A stretch of 13,555 nucleotides of DNA from AWTP1-13 sp035762425 (GCA_035762425.1 DASTOW010000310.1:1-13555); one strand, 5' to 3'; counted from the stretch's first letter, positions 1 to 7,208 are shown. Program-made: numbers and translations. The notes: generated by a model from the letters alone, not told the origin.

Positions 1-249
1 GGAATAGCGATCCGCGTGCGTGATGATCTTGTCGCGCTGGAAATGCTTGAGGCGCGCCTTGTGGTCGAAGTCCTTGATCTGCGCCGCGATCAGGATCTTG
101 AGGTCCTCGCGCGGAAAACCGCCGATCTCGCCGACGCCGGACTTGCTGGCCTTACAGCCCGCCCAGAAATCGGCAACGGTGGTCCCGATCGGCGTTACGA
201 CACCTGTGCCCGTAACGACGACGCGGCGTGCTACGCCCGATTCGCTCAT
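1..249 (-). CDS. Beta-ketoacyl-ACP synthase, FabF/KAS II type, N-terminal part (runs off left edge)
   Basis: Condensing enzyme that extends an acyl chain held on an acyl carrier protein, using malonyl-ACP. Only the first 83 codons are present and the frame stays open to base 1. The N-terminus reads RRVVVTGTGVVTPIG (residues 8-22), the first strand and glycine loop of the FabF family. It is followed by an ADFW segment, a KSGVGEI segment and an IAAQIKDFD segment that match the FabF core in order. The catalytic Cys-His-His triad lies outside the window. The ATG at 247-249 is the likely start because an in-frame TAG sits two codons upstream; no strong ribosome site is visible. It follows the ACP gene on the same strand after 59 bp, so the two probably form an operon and the ACP is probably its partner. 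It could instead be a NodE-like or other specialised KAS; the fragment cannot separate these. Confidence 0.88.
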   Translation of the reverse strand, partial: MSESGVARRVVVTGTGVVTPIGTTVADFWAGCKASKSGVGEIGGFPREDLKILIAAQIKDFDHKARLKHFQRDKIITHADRYS

Positions 250-278
250 CTAAACCATGTACCCGTAGAGTGATCGCC

Positions 279-306
279 CGCCGGCCTGCATCCAGACCGG
301 CCGGCG
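279..306. repeat. Hairpin between ACP and ketosynthase genes
   Basis: CGCCGGCC (279-286) and GGCCGGCG (299-306) are perfect inverted repeats around a 12-base spacer. An alternative fold pairs the inner CCGGCCTG with CAGACCGG with one mismatch. It lies between the ACP stop and the ketosynthase start on the transcribed strand. There is no T-run after it, so it is not a clear intrinsic terminator. It could adjust the ACP to ketosynthase ratio by partial termination or by protecting the upstream mRNA; this is inference. Confidence 0.5.
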
Positions 307-308
307 TG

Positions 309-578
309 TCAGGCCTTTGCGGCCGCCGCACCCGAGCCGGCGACGAGACTGCGTACCCGCTCGACCACGGAGCCCACCGTCTTGAAATCAGCGGCTTCCT
401 CGTTGGCGTTGTAGGGAATCTCGATCCCGAAGGAATCTTCGATGTCGAACACGATCATCGCCAGATCCAGGGATTCGATCTTCAGATCCGTCAGCGCCGT
501 GTTGAGCCCGATATCGTCGCGGGGCTCCTTCATGTGCTTCTTCAGGATGTCGATGATCTTCGTCGCCACTTCGTCCAT
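309..578 (-). CDS. Acyl carrier protein, specialised type
   Basis: Small acidic protein of 89 residues that carries a growing acyl chain as a thioester on 4'-phosphopantetheine. The attachment motif is KIESLDLAMIVFDIED, with the modified serine at residue 36; the usual D before the serine is E here. The helix after it and the GIEIP segment are typical of ACPs. The last ten residues are a Gly/Ala-rich tail. The ATG at 576-578 is chosen because GGGAGAG lies about six bases upstream and because the ACP fold begins there; a longer reading to 677 adds 33 residues that do not look like ACP. The sequence is unlike housekeeping AcpP and also lacks the long C-terminal segment of rhizobial AcpXL, so it is probably a secondary ACP dedicated to the adjacent ketosynthase. 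The product (long-chain lipid, signal lipid or other) cannot be told. Confidence 0.9.
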   Translation of the reverse strand: MDEVATKIIDILKKHMKEPRDDIGLNTALTDLKIESLDLAMIVFDIEDSFGIEIPYNANEEAADFKTVGSVVERVRSLVAGSGAAAAKA

Positions 579-886
579 TATCGCTCTCCCACCGTGCCCA
601 AACGTGGCATGTCGGGACCTTTGTTGATTGACGAACCGCCTTCCGGGGCCGCCCGGATGCCCAAGTCGAGGCGTCACATATACGCAAATCCCCGGTTAGT
701 CTAGCCGAACGACCCGGTGAGCAAAACCCATGCCTAACGGGGCGCATCCGCCGGCCTGGGGAGACCGATCTGGTCAGCAGGCACAAAAGCGTGTTGAATG
801 CGTCACGCGGGCGTTTATCAGCAAAAAACCAAGCGCGAAGGCCGTCAGGCACACCGCCCGCCTTCGGGATCCGGGGAGGAGCAACC
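579..886. other. Divergent intergenic region, ACP operon / acyl-CoA ligase
   Basis: These 308 bp separate two divergently read transcription units and must hold both promoters. Open frames crossing it are shadows with no recognisable protein. A candidate promoter for the ligase is listed separately. I see no clear promoter for the ACP operon, only its ribosome site just above 578. Confidence 0.6.
794..821 (+). promoter_or_regulatory. Candidate promoter and operator for the acyl-CoA ligase
   Basis: TTGAAT (794-799) and TATCAG (816-821) are spaced by 16 bases and each match the sigma-70 consensus at four of six positions. The spacer contains the small palindrome ACGCGGGCGT (805-814). MerR-family regulators bind palindromes inside the promoter spacer, and a MerR gene lies downstream in the same operon, so this is a possible autoregulatory site. 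The match is weak and the role is inferred. Confidence 0.3.
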
Positions 887-2614
887 ATGACATCGGCGCT
901 ACAGTCGGCGGACATGCGCAGAGGCGAGGCTGCCTATCCCTGGCTCAGCCACTACCCCAGGGACGTGGATTGGCACCAGACTTTCAAGGCCAGCCCCCTG
1001 TATGAGCTCCTCGATTCGGCTGCTGCCAAGTACGGCTCCCGGACCGCTACAAATTTTCTCGGCAAGACAACGACTTACAAGGAAATTATGCAGGCAACCG
1101 AGCGCGCGGCGGCCGGCCTGCAAAAACTTGGCATTAAGAAGGGCAGCAAGGTCGGCCTGCTCCTGCCGAACTGCCCAACGTTCATTATCTACTACTTCGC
1201 CGTCCTGAAGGCGGGCGGAACGGTCGTTAACTACAACCCCCTCTACACCCTCGATGAGCTGGCATTCCAGGTCAAGGACAGCGAGACCGAGATCATGGTC
1301 ACGCTCGACCTCAAGGTGCTGTTCGACAAGGTCGAGGGCCTGATGCAGGCCGGCACCCTAAAGCGGTCGATCGTGGCGTCCTTCGCCTCGCTGCTGCCGG
1401 CCGCCAAGTCCGTCCTGTTCAAGCTGTTCAAAGCCAAGGAGATGGCCCACCCGCACAAGTCTGCGGTGGCAGCCAACGTAGTGGCGGACGAGGAGGTGCG
1501 CAGCAACGACGGCAAGTACCAGCGGGTCGACATCGACCCTGTCAACGACGTGGCGGTGCTGCAGTACACCGGTGGCACGACGGGCACGCCCAAGGGCGCG
1601 ATGCTCACCCACGCCAACGTCGGCATCAATGCTCAGCAGAGCAAGGCGTGGGCGACCAACCTGCAGGCGGGTGGCGAGCGGGTGCTGGCGGCACTGCCGT
1701 TCTTCCATGTGTTTGCCATGACGGCGGTGATGAACTTCGCGCTGTCGCAAGGGGCCGAGCTCATCATCATGCCGCGCTTCGTGCTCGACGATGCCATGAA
1801 GCTGATCGACAAGGCCAAGCCGACGGTAATGCCGGGCGTGCCGACCATGTACATCGCCATGCTCAACCACCCCAAGCTCAGGGGCTTCAACATGTCGTCG
1901 CTGAAGTTCTGCCTGTCGGGCGGTGCGCCGCTGCCGGTCGACGTCAAGCAGCGTTTCGAGAAGCTGACCGGCTGCAAGCTGGTGGAAGGCTACGGTCTAT
2001 CCGAGACGTCCCCTGCCGCCACCTGCAACCCGCTGGAAGGCCCGGTCAAGGAAGGCTCGATCGGCCAGCCGTTGCCGGCCACGATCATCTCTCTGCGCGA
2101 CCTGGCCGACCCTTCCAGGGAGGTGCCGCTGGGTGAGAAGGGCGAGATCTGCATCAAGGGACCGCAGGTCATGAAGGGGTACTGGAAGCGGCCCGACGAG
2201 ACCGCCAGCCAGTTCGTCGGCGAGTATCTGCGCACCGGCGACGTCGGCATCATGGACGCGGAGGGATTCACCTTCATCGTCGACCGCATCAAGGACCTGA
2301 TCATCTGCTCGGGCTACAACGTCTATCCGCGCCGCGTCGAGGAGGCGATCTACGAGCATGCGGCGGTCGAGGAGGTGACGGTGATCGGCATCAAGGACCA
2401 GTATCGCGGCGAGGCGCCGAAGGCCTTCGTCAAGCTGAAGGCCGGCGTGTCGGCAACCGAGGCCGACATCCGCAAGCACCTGGAAACCAAGCTTTCAAAG
2501 ATCGAGTTGCCGGCCGAGATCGAATTCCGCGATGCTCTGCCCAAGACCATGATCGGCAAGTTGTCGAAGAAAGAACTCAAAGCCGAAGAGGCGGCGCGAC
2601 AGAGAGGCAAATGA
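887..2614 (+). CDS. Long-chain acyl-CoA ligase (AMP-forming, FadD/PimA-like)
   Basis: Cytoplasmic enzyme of 575 residues that activates a free carboxylic acid, probably a long-chain fatty acid, to its CoA thioester through an acyl-adenylate. The ANL-superfamily motifs are all present in order: the phosphate loop YTGGTTGTPKG at 227-237, GYGLSETSP at 368-376, TGD at 450-452, the hinge DRIKDLI at 466-472, and the C-terminal catalytic lysine in TMIGKLSK at about K558. The usual length is 540-580, so the gene is intact. The ATG at 887 follows GGGGAGGA (873-880) at good spacing; an in-frame start at 791 would add 32 residues that look non-coding. Its stop overlaps the start of the MerR gene. Family members also include dicarboxylate-CoA ligases such as PimA of Rhodopseudomonas, so chain length and substrate are uncertain. 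Beta-oxidation feeding is the simplest role. Confidence 0.92.
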   Translation: MTSALQSADMRRGEAAYPWLSHYPRDVDWHQTFKASPLYELLDSAAAKYGSRTATNFLGKTTTYKEIMQATERAAAGLQKLGIKKGSKVGLLLPNCPTFIIYYFAVLKAGGTVVNYNPLYTLDELAFQVKDSETEIMVTLDLKVLFDKVEGLMQAGTLKRSIVASFASLLPAAKSVLFKLFKAKEMAHPHKSAVAANVVADEEVRSNDGKYQRVDIDPVNDVAVLQYTGGTTGTPKGAMLTHANVGINAQQSKAWATNLQAGGERVLAALPFFHVFAMTAVMNFALSQGAELIIMPRFVLDDAMKLIDKAKPTVMPGVPTMYIAMLNHPKLRGFNMSSLKFCLSGGAPLPVDVKQRFEKLTGCKLVEGYGLSETSPAATCNPLEGPVKEGSIGQPLPATIISLRDLADPSREVPLGEKGEICIKGPQVMKGYWKRPDETASQFVGEYLRTGDVGIMDAEGFTFIVDRIKDLIICSGYNVYPRRVEEAIYEHAAVEEVTVIGIKDQYRGEAPKAFVKLKAGVSATEADIRKHLETKLSKIELPAEIEFRDALPKTMIGKLSKKELKAEEAARQRGK

Positions 2615-3060
2615 ACACCAGAACACCACAGGAGCGGGCGAAGCCTGTGTCTGTTTCTGCCGCAGCAGAAGATCCAGACCGTCTCTACACCATCGGCGAA
2701 CTTGCCGAGGAGTTCGACGTCACCACGCGGACCATCCGCTTCTACGAGGCCAAGGGGCTTATCATGCCCGCGCGGCGCGGTGTGGCGCGTTGCTACGGGC
2801 GGCGCGACCGCGCGCGGCTGAAGCTGATCCTGCGCGGGAAGAACCTCGGCTTCAGCCTCGAGGTGATTGCCCAGTACCTGCAGCTCTACGATGCCGATCC
2901 TGCGCAGATCGCCCAAACCCAACTGCTGCTTGTCCGCGTCGATGACGCCATCGATCAACTGCAGATCAAGCGAGCGGATATCGACCGCACGCTGCGTGAT
3001 CTGAAAGACATCCGCGGCCAGTGCATCGAGCACCTGAAGGGCAAGGGCAGCATCGAGTAG
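2611..3060 (+). CDS. MerR-family transcriptional regulator, probably of fatty or branched-chain acid catabolism
   Basis: DNA-binding regulator of 149 residues. Residues 1-24 are a polar extension. The MerR helix-turn-helix runs from YTIGELAEEFDVTTRTIRFY (26-45), followed by the wing EAKGLIMPARRG (46-57). The dimerisation helix covers about 106-143. The single C-terminal cysteine (C138) and lack of a Cys pair argue against a metal sensor. Its ATG overlaps the ligase TGA in ATGA, so it is translationally coupled. Many proteobacterial MerR proteins next to acyl-CoA genes belong to the LiuR type, which responds to acyl-CoA status; that assignment here comes from context. It probably controls the ligase operon, including itself. 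Confidence 0.88.
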   Translation: MNTRTPQERAKPVSVSAAAEDPDRLYTIGELAEEFDVTTRTIRFYEAKGLIMPARRGVARCYGRRDRARLKLILRGKNLGFSLEVIAQYLQLYDADPAQIAQTQLLLVRVDDAIDQLQIKRADIDRTLRDLKDIRGQCIEHLKGKGSIE

Positions 3061-3384
3061 CTCGGCGGCCGCATGCGCGGTGACCGGCAAGGGCGCCGCT
3101 GGTGAGCGCGGGCGGAAGGCCAACACGGCACCGCTGCCCCGTGCAGCACGCGCCCACCCCTGACTTTGCCCAACGCCCCGCCTAGTTTTGGGAATTCGAC
3201 ACAGATTTCCGCCATTGCCGCCGTGGAACAGCGTGCGCGTGCATCTGCGGGCATGCCTTGCAACATGTTCCGGACAGGTGCGTGCCGGACAGCGAACCTG
3301 CTGATGGCTGGAAGCCGCGGGCAAGCCCCGCTATGACTTGGGCCGTAGCAGTTGGCTGACATCGCGAGCGCAAGGGAGAGGGCC
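3061..3384. other. Intergenic region before the LtrA gene, with a direct repeat
   Basis: There is no credible gene in these 324 bp. The one pattern I can point to is CCGGACAG at 3270-3277, repeated exactly at 3285-3292 with a period of 15 bases. Two half-sites spaced about one and a half helical turns apart could be a regulator site, but may be chance. No clear intrinsic terminator for the ligase-MerR operon is visible. The LtrA promoter presumably lies near the right end. Confidence 0.5.
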
Positions 3385-4617
3385 ATGGCCGGCCGATATG
3401 CAGCACCGCACATGCTGCGCAGCCGGGACGGGCACGAGCACAACAAGGCGACCTTCGTCGAGCTGTTCTTCGACTTGGTGTTCGTGTTCGCCGTCACACA
3501 GCTCTCCCACACGCTGCTCGAGCATTTCACCCCCGCCGGCATCACGCAGACCATCCTGCTGCTGATGGCGGTGTGGTGGGTGTGGATCTACACCACCTGG
3601 GTCACCAACTGGCTCGATCCGGACAAGACGCCGGTGCGGTTGATGTTGTTCGCGCTGATGCTGGCGGGGCTGGTGCTGTCGACCTCCATACCCGAGGCGT
3701 TCGGGAGCCGGGCGCTGGCGTTCGCCGGCGCCTACGTCTTCATGCAGCTCGGCCGCAGCCTGTTCATGCTGTGGGCACTGCGCGGGCATAGCGCCACGAA
3801 CTATCGCAACTTCCTGCGCATCAATGCCTGGTTGGCGCTATCGGCATTGTTCTGGATCGGCGGTGCCTTTGCCGAGGCGCAGGCGCGCCTCGGCTTGTGG
3901 AGCTTGGCACTGGCCATCGAATACCTGTCGCCGTCGCTCGGGTTCTGGACGCCAGGGCTCGGCCGCTCGACCACGGCCGACTGGGACGTCGAGGGCGGCC
4001 ATCTCGCCGAGCGCTGCGGGCTGTTCATCATCATCGCGCTGGGCGAGTCGATCCTCGTGACCGGGGCGACGTTTGCCAAGTTGCCGTGGTCAGGGACTAC
4101 GGTGGCGGCGTTCGCAACCGCCTTCATTGGCAGCGCGGCCATGTGGTGGATCTACTTTAACATCGGCGCGGAGCGGGGCAGCAAGCGCATCACGCAGTCG
4201 AGCGACCCGGGACGACTGGCGCGGCTCGCCTATACCTATATGCACCTGCCGCTGGTGGCGGGCATCGTTGTTGTCGCGGTAGGCGATGAGTTGGTGCTGG
4301 CGCACCCGACCGGGCATGTCGACTTCAAGACCGTCGCGGCGGTGCTTGGCGGGCCGACGCTGTATCTGATCGGCAACCTGATGTTCAAGCGCGCGACGGG
4401 CAATCGCCCGGCGCTGTCGCACATCGTCGGGCTGATCCTGTTGGCCGGCCTGGTGCCGCTGGCACCATTGTCGCAGCCGCTGGCACTGGCCGCGGCAGCC
4501 AACCTGGTGCTGGTGATGGTAGCGGTCTGGGAGACGTGCTCGCTCGGTACGGGCGATACGGAGCCGGAGGCCGGCAAGCTGCCGACTGCGCAGACCGGCA
4601 GGTCGGCGCAGGCGTGA
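3385..4617 (+). CDS. ltrA: LtrA-family (low temperature requirement protein A) membrane protein
   Basis: Polytopic inner-membrane protein of 410 residues whose biochemical function is not established; the family name comes from a Listeria mutant that failed to grow in the cold. Two family signatures are clear: FVELFFDLVFVFA in the first membrane segment (24-36), and HLAERCGLFIIIALGESILV (206-225) with its buried acidic and glycine residues. Around ten hydrophobic segments cover the protein, and the last 25 residues are a polar tail. The ATG at 3385 is preceded by AGGGAGAG (3373-3380); a TTG at 3352 in the same frame is less likely. Length is normal for the family. A small membrane protein gene follows after 17 bp and is probably in the same operon. 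Confidence 0.88.
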   Translation: MAGRYAAPHMLRSRDGHEHNKATFVELFFDLVFVFAVTQLSHTLLEHFTPAGITQTILLLMAVWWVWIYTTWVTNWLDPDKTPVRLMLFALMLAGLVLSTSIPEAFGSRALAFAGAYVFMQLGRSLFMLWALRGHSATNYRNFLRINAWLALSALFWIGGAFAEAQARLGLWSLALAIEYLSPSLGFWTPGLGRSTTADWDVEGGHLAERCGLFIIIALGESILVTGATFAKLPWSGTTVAAFATAFIGSAAMWWIYFNIGAERGSKRITQSSDPGRLARLAYTYMHLPLVAGIVVVAVGDELVLAHPTGHVDFKTVAAVLGGPTLYLIGNLMFKRATGNRPALSHIVGLILLAGLVPLAPLSQPLALAAAANLVLVMVAVWETCSLGTGDTEPEAGKLPTAQTGRSAQA

Positions 4618-4634
4618 GGGGCAAGGAGGCAGAC

Positions 4635-4904
4635 ATGCACACGTTGAAGATGGTGGTGGCCGGGCTGGCTGGGCTCGGCGTTTTCATCCTGGCGGCGACG
4701 CTGCTCGGCAGGCGGGCAGCGGATGGTGCGCGCATCTTCATATTGCCGTGGCTGGCGGCCTCGGTGATCAACATGGTGATCGGGGTGTATTGGGCGAGCG
4801 TGCCGCTCAGCACCGAGATCCCAGTGCTAGTCGTGGTGTTCGGCGTCCCGGCGGCGATCGCCTGGTATCTTGCCCGCTGGCTGCGGGCGCGCAGCGAGGC
4901 TTAG
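4635..4904 (+). CDS. Small three-span membrane protein of unknown function
   Basis: Protein of 89 residues that I cannot assign to a characterised function. Hydrophobic segments lie at about 5-24, 35-54 and 63-81, separated by a short Arg/Asp-containing loop (26-33) and a Ser/Thr/Glu loop (58-62), with a basic end RWLRARSEA. The ATG at 4635 follows a strong AAGGAGG (4623-4629), which supports it as a real gene; a longer frame back to 4536 lies inside the LtrA gene. Similar short proteins with this pattern are common hypothetical proteins in Proteobacteria, from memory. It is probably co-transcribed with the LtrA gene and ends convergent to lexA. Confidence 0.75.
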   Translation: MHTLKMVVAGLAGLGVFILAATLLGRRAADGARIFILPWLAASVINMVIGVYWASVPLSTEIPVLVVVFGVPAAIAWYLARWLRARSEA

Positions 4905-4974
4905 GGCTGTTGCCTATCGCGCGCTGCCTGTCGTAACGCACAGAGTGTCGGGCTGGGGGGCAGCAACAGCTCTA
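4902..4974. terminator. Long-stem inverted repeat between convergent genes
   Basis: TAGGGCTGTTGC (4902-4913) pairs with GCAACAGCTCTA (4963-4974), 12 base pairs with one G-U wobble, around a 49-base loop. A competing inner stem pairs GCTGCC (4923-4928) with GGCAGC (4959-4964). It begins on the stop codon of the small membrane protein and lies just beyond the lexA stop on the other strand. There is no T-run on either side. A bidirectional transcript end is the likely role, but this is inferred. Confidence 0.45.
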
Positions 4975-5007
4975 CCTTCTGGCGACGGCAGAGTGCGGAG
5001 AAGGATC

Positions 5008-5724
5008 TCAGAACCGGCGGATGAGGCCGACCAGGCGACCTTGAATGTCCACCTGGTCGGGACCGAATATGCGCGTCTCGTAGTTGGGATTGGCTGCTTC
5101 CAGGGCGATCGAGGCCCCCTTCTTGCGCAGGCGCTTGAGGGTGGCCTCCTCCTTTTCGACCAGGGCCACCACGATATCGCCGTTCTCGGCCGTGTCGCAG
5201 CGCTTGCAGATGATGATGTCGCCTTCGTTGATGCCGGCGTCGATCATCGAATCGCCTTTCACCTCCAGGGCGAAGTGCTCGCCCCCCGAGATCATCTCCG
5301 GCGGTACTCCGATGTCTTGGGTGTGATTCTGGATGGCGCTGATCGGCACGCCGGCGGCGATGCGGCCCATCAGGGGCACGCTGGACGCGCCGGAGTTGCC
5401 GTAGCCCTGCGGCGGCGAAGCTAGTTGCGGAAGCGACCGGCGCCCCGAGCCCTCGATTACGTTGGGGCTGAAGCCGGTGCGGCGCGGGCCACTGCCGGGT
5501 TCGGACATGGCGTCGGGCAGCTTGATGACCTCGATGGCCCGCGCCCGGTGCGGCAGGCGCCGGATGAAGCCACGTTCCTCAAGCGCGATGATCAAGCGGT
5601 GCACGCCGGACTTGGACTGCAGCGCCAGGGCCTCCTTCATCTCGTCGAACGAGGGGGGCACACCCGTCTCTTGCAGGCGGGCGTTGATGAAGGTCAGCAG
5701 CTCTTTCTGCTTCGTGGTCAGCAT
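5008..5724 (-). CDS. lexA: LexA repressor
   Basis: SOS-response repressor and self-cleaving peptidase (S24 family) of 238 residues. It represses DNA-repair genes until RecA filaments trigger its autocleavage. The N-terminal winged helix covers 1-65, with LQETGVPPSFDEMKEAL (17-33) and SKSGVHRLI (37-45) typical of the alphaproteobacterial form. A long flexible linker spans about 70-115. The cleavage site is Ala124-Gly125 in RIAAGVPI, the nucleophile is Ser159 in GDSM, and the general base is Lys197 in ATLKRL, so all key residues are present. The ATG at 5722-5724 starts the conserved MLTTKQ; the frame extends 21 codons upstream but those residues are not LexA-like. It is the last of four genes on this strand and has its own promoter with an SOS box. 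Confidence 0.97.
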   Translation of the reverse strand: MLTTKQKELLTFINARLQETGVPPSFDEMKEALALQSKSGVHRLIIALEERGFIRRLPHRARAIEVIKLPDAMSEPGSGPRRTGFSPNVIEGSGRRSLPQLASPPQGYGNSGASSVPLMGRIAAGVPISAIQNHTQDIGVPPEMISGGEHFALEVKGDSMIDAGINEGDIIICKRCDTAENGDIVVALVEKEEATLKRLRKKGASIALEAANPNYETRIFGPDQVDIQGRLVGLIRRF

Positions 5725-5796
5725 GATTTCCCCGCGGCGTGGCCGTTGGCGTGGGTTGGTATCTGCGACTCGGATGCCACCGTACAAACCGGGAAC

Positions 5797-5825
5797 ACCA
5801 TAGTTGTTCCCGTCATGTTCTGCAA
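5797..5825 (-). promoter_or_regulatory. lexA promoter with SOS box (LexA autoregulation)
   Basis: On the minus strand, TTGCAG (5820-5825) is the -35 and TATGGT (5797-5802) the -10, separated by exactly 17 bases. The spacer and the last base of the -35 hold GAAC-N7-GAAC (5806-5820; GTTC-N7-GTTC on the plus strand), the LexA site of Alphaproteobacteria. LexA bound here would block RNA polymerase directly. The expected mRNA start is near 5790, giving a leader of about 65 bases. In addition GGGAAC (5791-5796) and GTTCCC (5806-5811) form a perfect 21-bp interrupted palindrome overlapping the box and spanning the -10. Confidence 0.85.
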
Positions 5826-5856
5826 GTGTTTGCTGTCGGCCGCGACGCGAACCGCA

Positions 5857-7065
5857 TCAAAAGTCGAGCGGCAGGATTTGGATCGCGCTGCCGGCCGCAG
5901 CCGCGGGCGCACTGATGGGGCGGATTAGCAGGCAGTCGGCCTGCGCCAGGGGCGCGAGCAGCGAGCTGTCCTGGGAGCGCACTGGGGTGACCTCGGCTAT
6001 GCCATCGGCGCCGATGCGGGAGGTTGCCCGCATGTAGTGGGCGCGCGGTCCGTTGGCCTCCAGGGCGACGGCGGCGCGCGCCGGCTTCAGTCCCTGGTCC
6101 CGCCCGGGTTGGCCGAGCAGGGCTCTTATCAGCGGCACCAGGAAGACGCGGGCACAGACGATGGCCGACACGGGATTGCCCGGCAGGCCCAACACGCGGG
6201 CCTGGCCGAGCCGACCGAACATCAGCGGCTTGCCTGGCCGCATGGCAATCTTCCAGAACGCCAGCGCCATGCCGCGTGCTTCCAGCACCGGCTCCACCAG
6301 GTCGTGATCGCCGACCGAGGCGCCGCCGATCGTCACGATCGCGTCGGCGTCCGCGGCCATGGCGATGTGGGCATCGAGGCTCGCGCGCGTGTCGCGGGCG
6401 ATGCCCAGCAGGCGGGATTCTGCGCCGGTTGCCTCGGCAAGCGCCGCCACGCCCAGATGATTGGAGGCGATGATTTGTCCGGCACCCAGGCTGCCGCCCG
6501 GTTCAATGAGCTCGTCGCCGGTCGCCAGCACTGCCACACGCGGTCGCCGGCGAACGGCAAGTTCGCCGTGGCCCATGGCGGCGGCCAGCGACAGCTCGCG
6601 CGGGCCGATGCGCCGGCCCGCCTCGAGGAGGGTGTCGCCAGCCTGGAAGTCGAAGCCCCGCTTGCGCACATGATCGCCGCTCCTGGTGACGCCGTCGCGG
6701 ACAACGATCTTGCTGCCATCGCGGCTGACGTTCTCCTGGACAACGATGGCATCAGCGCCGATCGGCACGGCCGCGCCGGTAAAAATGCGCACCGCCTGCC
6801 CGGCTCCAACATGGCCGGTGAACGGATGGCCGGCAGCAGCCTGGCCGATCTCAGTTAGGGTCGCGGGCAGCGTGCAAACATCGGCCTGGCGCACGGCATA
6901 GCCGTCCATCGCCGAGGCATCAAACGGCGGTTGTGTCAGGCGCGCGGCGAGCGGTGAAGCCAGTGTGCGGCCACCGGTGGCGGCGATCGGCAGGCTCTCG
7001 GCCGGCATCGGCTCGACACCGTCCAGGATGCGCTGCAGTGCCTCCTCGACCGACAGGAGCGCCAT
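5857..7065 (-). CDS. moeA: Molybdopterin molybdenumtransferase MoeA
   Basis: Cytoplasmic enzyme of 402 residues that inserts molybdate into adenylylated molybdopterin, the last step of molybdenum cofactor synthesis. Family motifs are all visible: SAMDGYA (51-57), TGDEL (182-186), GGASVGDHD (247-255), RPGKP (276-280) and GLPGNPVS (293-300). The third motif usually reads GGVSVG, so Val is replaced by Ala. The length is normal and the C-terminal barrel domain (about 325-402) is present. The ATG at 7063-7065 follows GGAG at seven bases. It sits between moaC and lexA, 143 bp after moaC, with a palindromic repeat in that gap. Confidence 0.96.
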   Translation of the reverse strand: MALLSVEEALQRILDGVEPMPAESLPIAATGGRTLASPLAARLTQPPFDASAMDGYAVRQADVCTLPATLTEIGQAAAGHPFTGHVGAGQAVRIFTGAAVPIGADAIVVQENVSRDGSKIVVRDGVTRSGDHVRKRGFDFQAGDTLLEAGRRIGPRELSLAAAMGHGELAVRRRPRVAVLATGDELIEPGGSLGAGQIIASNHLGVAALAEATGAESRLLGIARDTRASLDAHIAMAADADAIVTIGGASVGDHDLVEPVLEARGMALAFWKIAMRPGKPLMFGRLGQARVLGLPGNPVSAIVCARVFLVPLIRALLGQPGRDQGLKPARAAVALEANGPRAHYMRATSRIGADGIAEVTPVRSQDSSLLAPLAQADCLLIRPISAPAAAAGSAIQILPLDF

Positions 7066-7088
7066 GCGACTACTCCGCGTGGTGGCTC

Positions 7089-7130
7089 GTCATCCCGGAC
7101 GTCGCGCAGCGACGATCCGATACCCGGGCC
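7089..7130. repeat. Palindromic intergenic repeat, copy 1 (degenerate)
   Basis: GTCATCCCGG (7089-7098) is followed by the hairpin CGTCGC-GCA-GCGACG (7100-7114) and a less regular ATCCG...CCCGGG right side. The first 26 bases match those of the element at 10671 at 22 positions, and three of the four differences fall in the hairpin loop. It lies between the moaC stop and the moeA start. The right boundary is uncertain. Repeats of this general form are abundant between genes in Bradyrhizobium-like genomes. Confidence 0.7.
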
Positions 7131-7208
7131 CACAGCCTCTATACTCCGCGCCCCTTGGGCCGGCCTCGGTGCGCTGGTGCGCCTTGGCCGGTAGGTTGCC
7201 GATTTGAT

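Noticed and set aside
791..886. Longer start for the acyl-CoA ligase
   Set aside because: The extra 32 residues look non-coding and overlap the candidate promoter; a strong ribosome site precedes the ATG at 887.
388..915. Minus-strand 175-codon frame over the ACP gene and the divergent gap
   Set aside because: It overlaps the clear ACP gene in another frame and the ligase start; no domain is seen.
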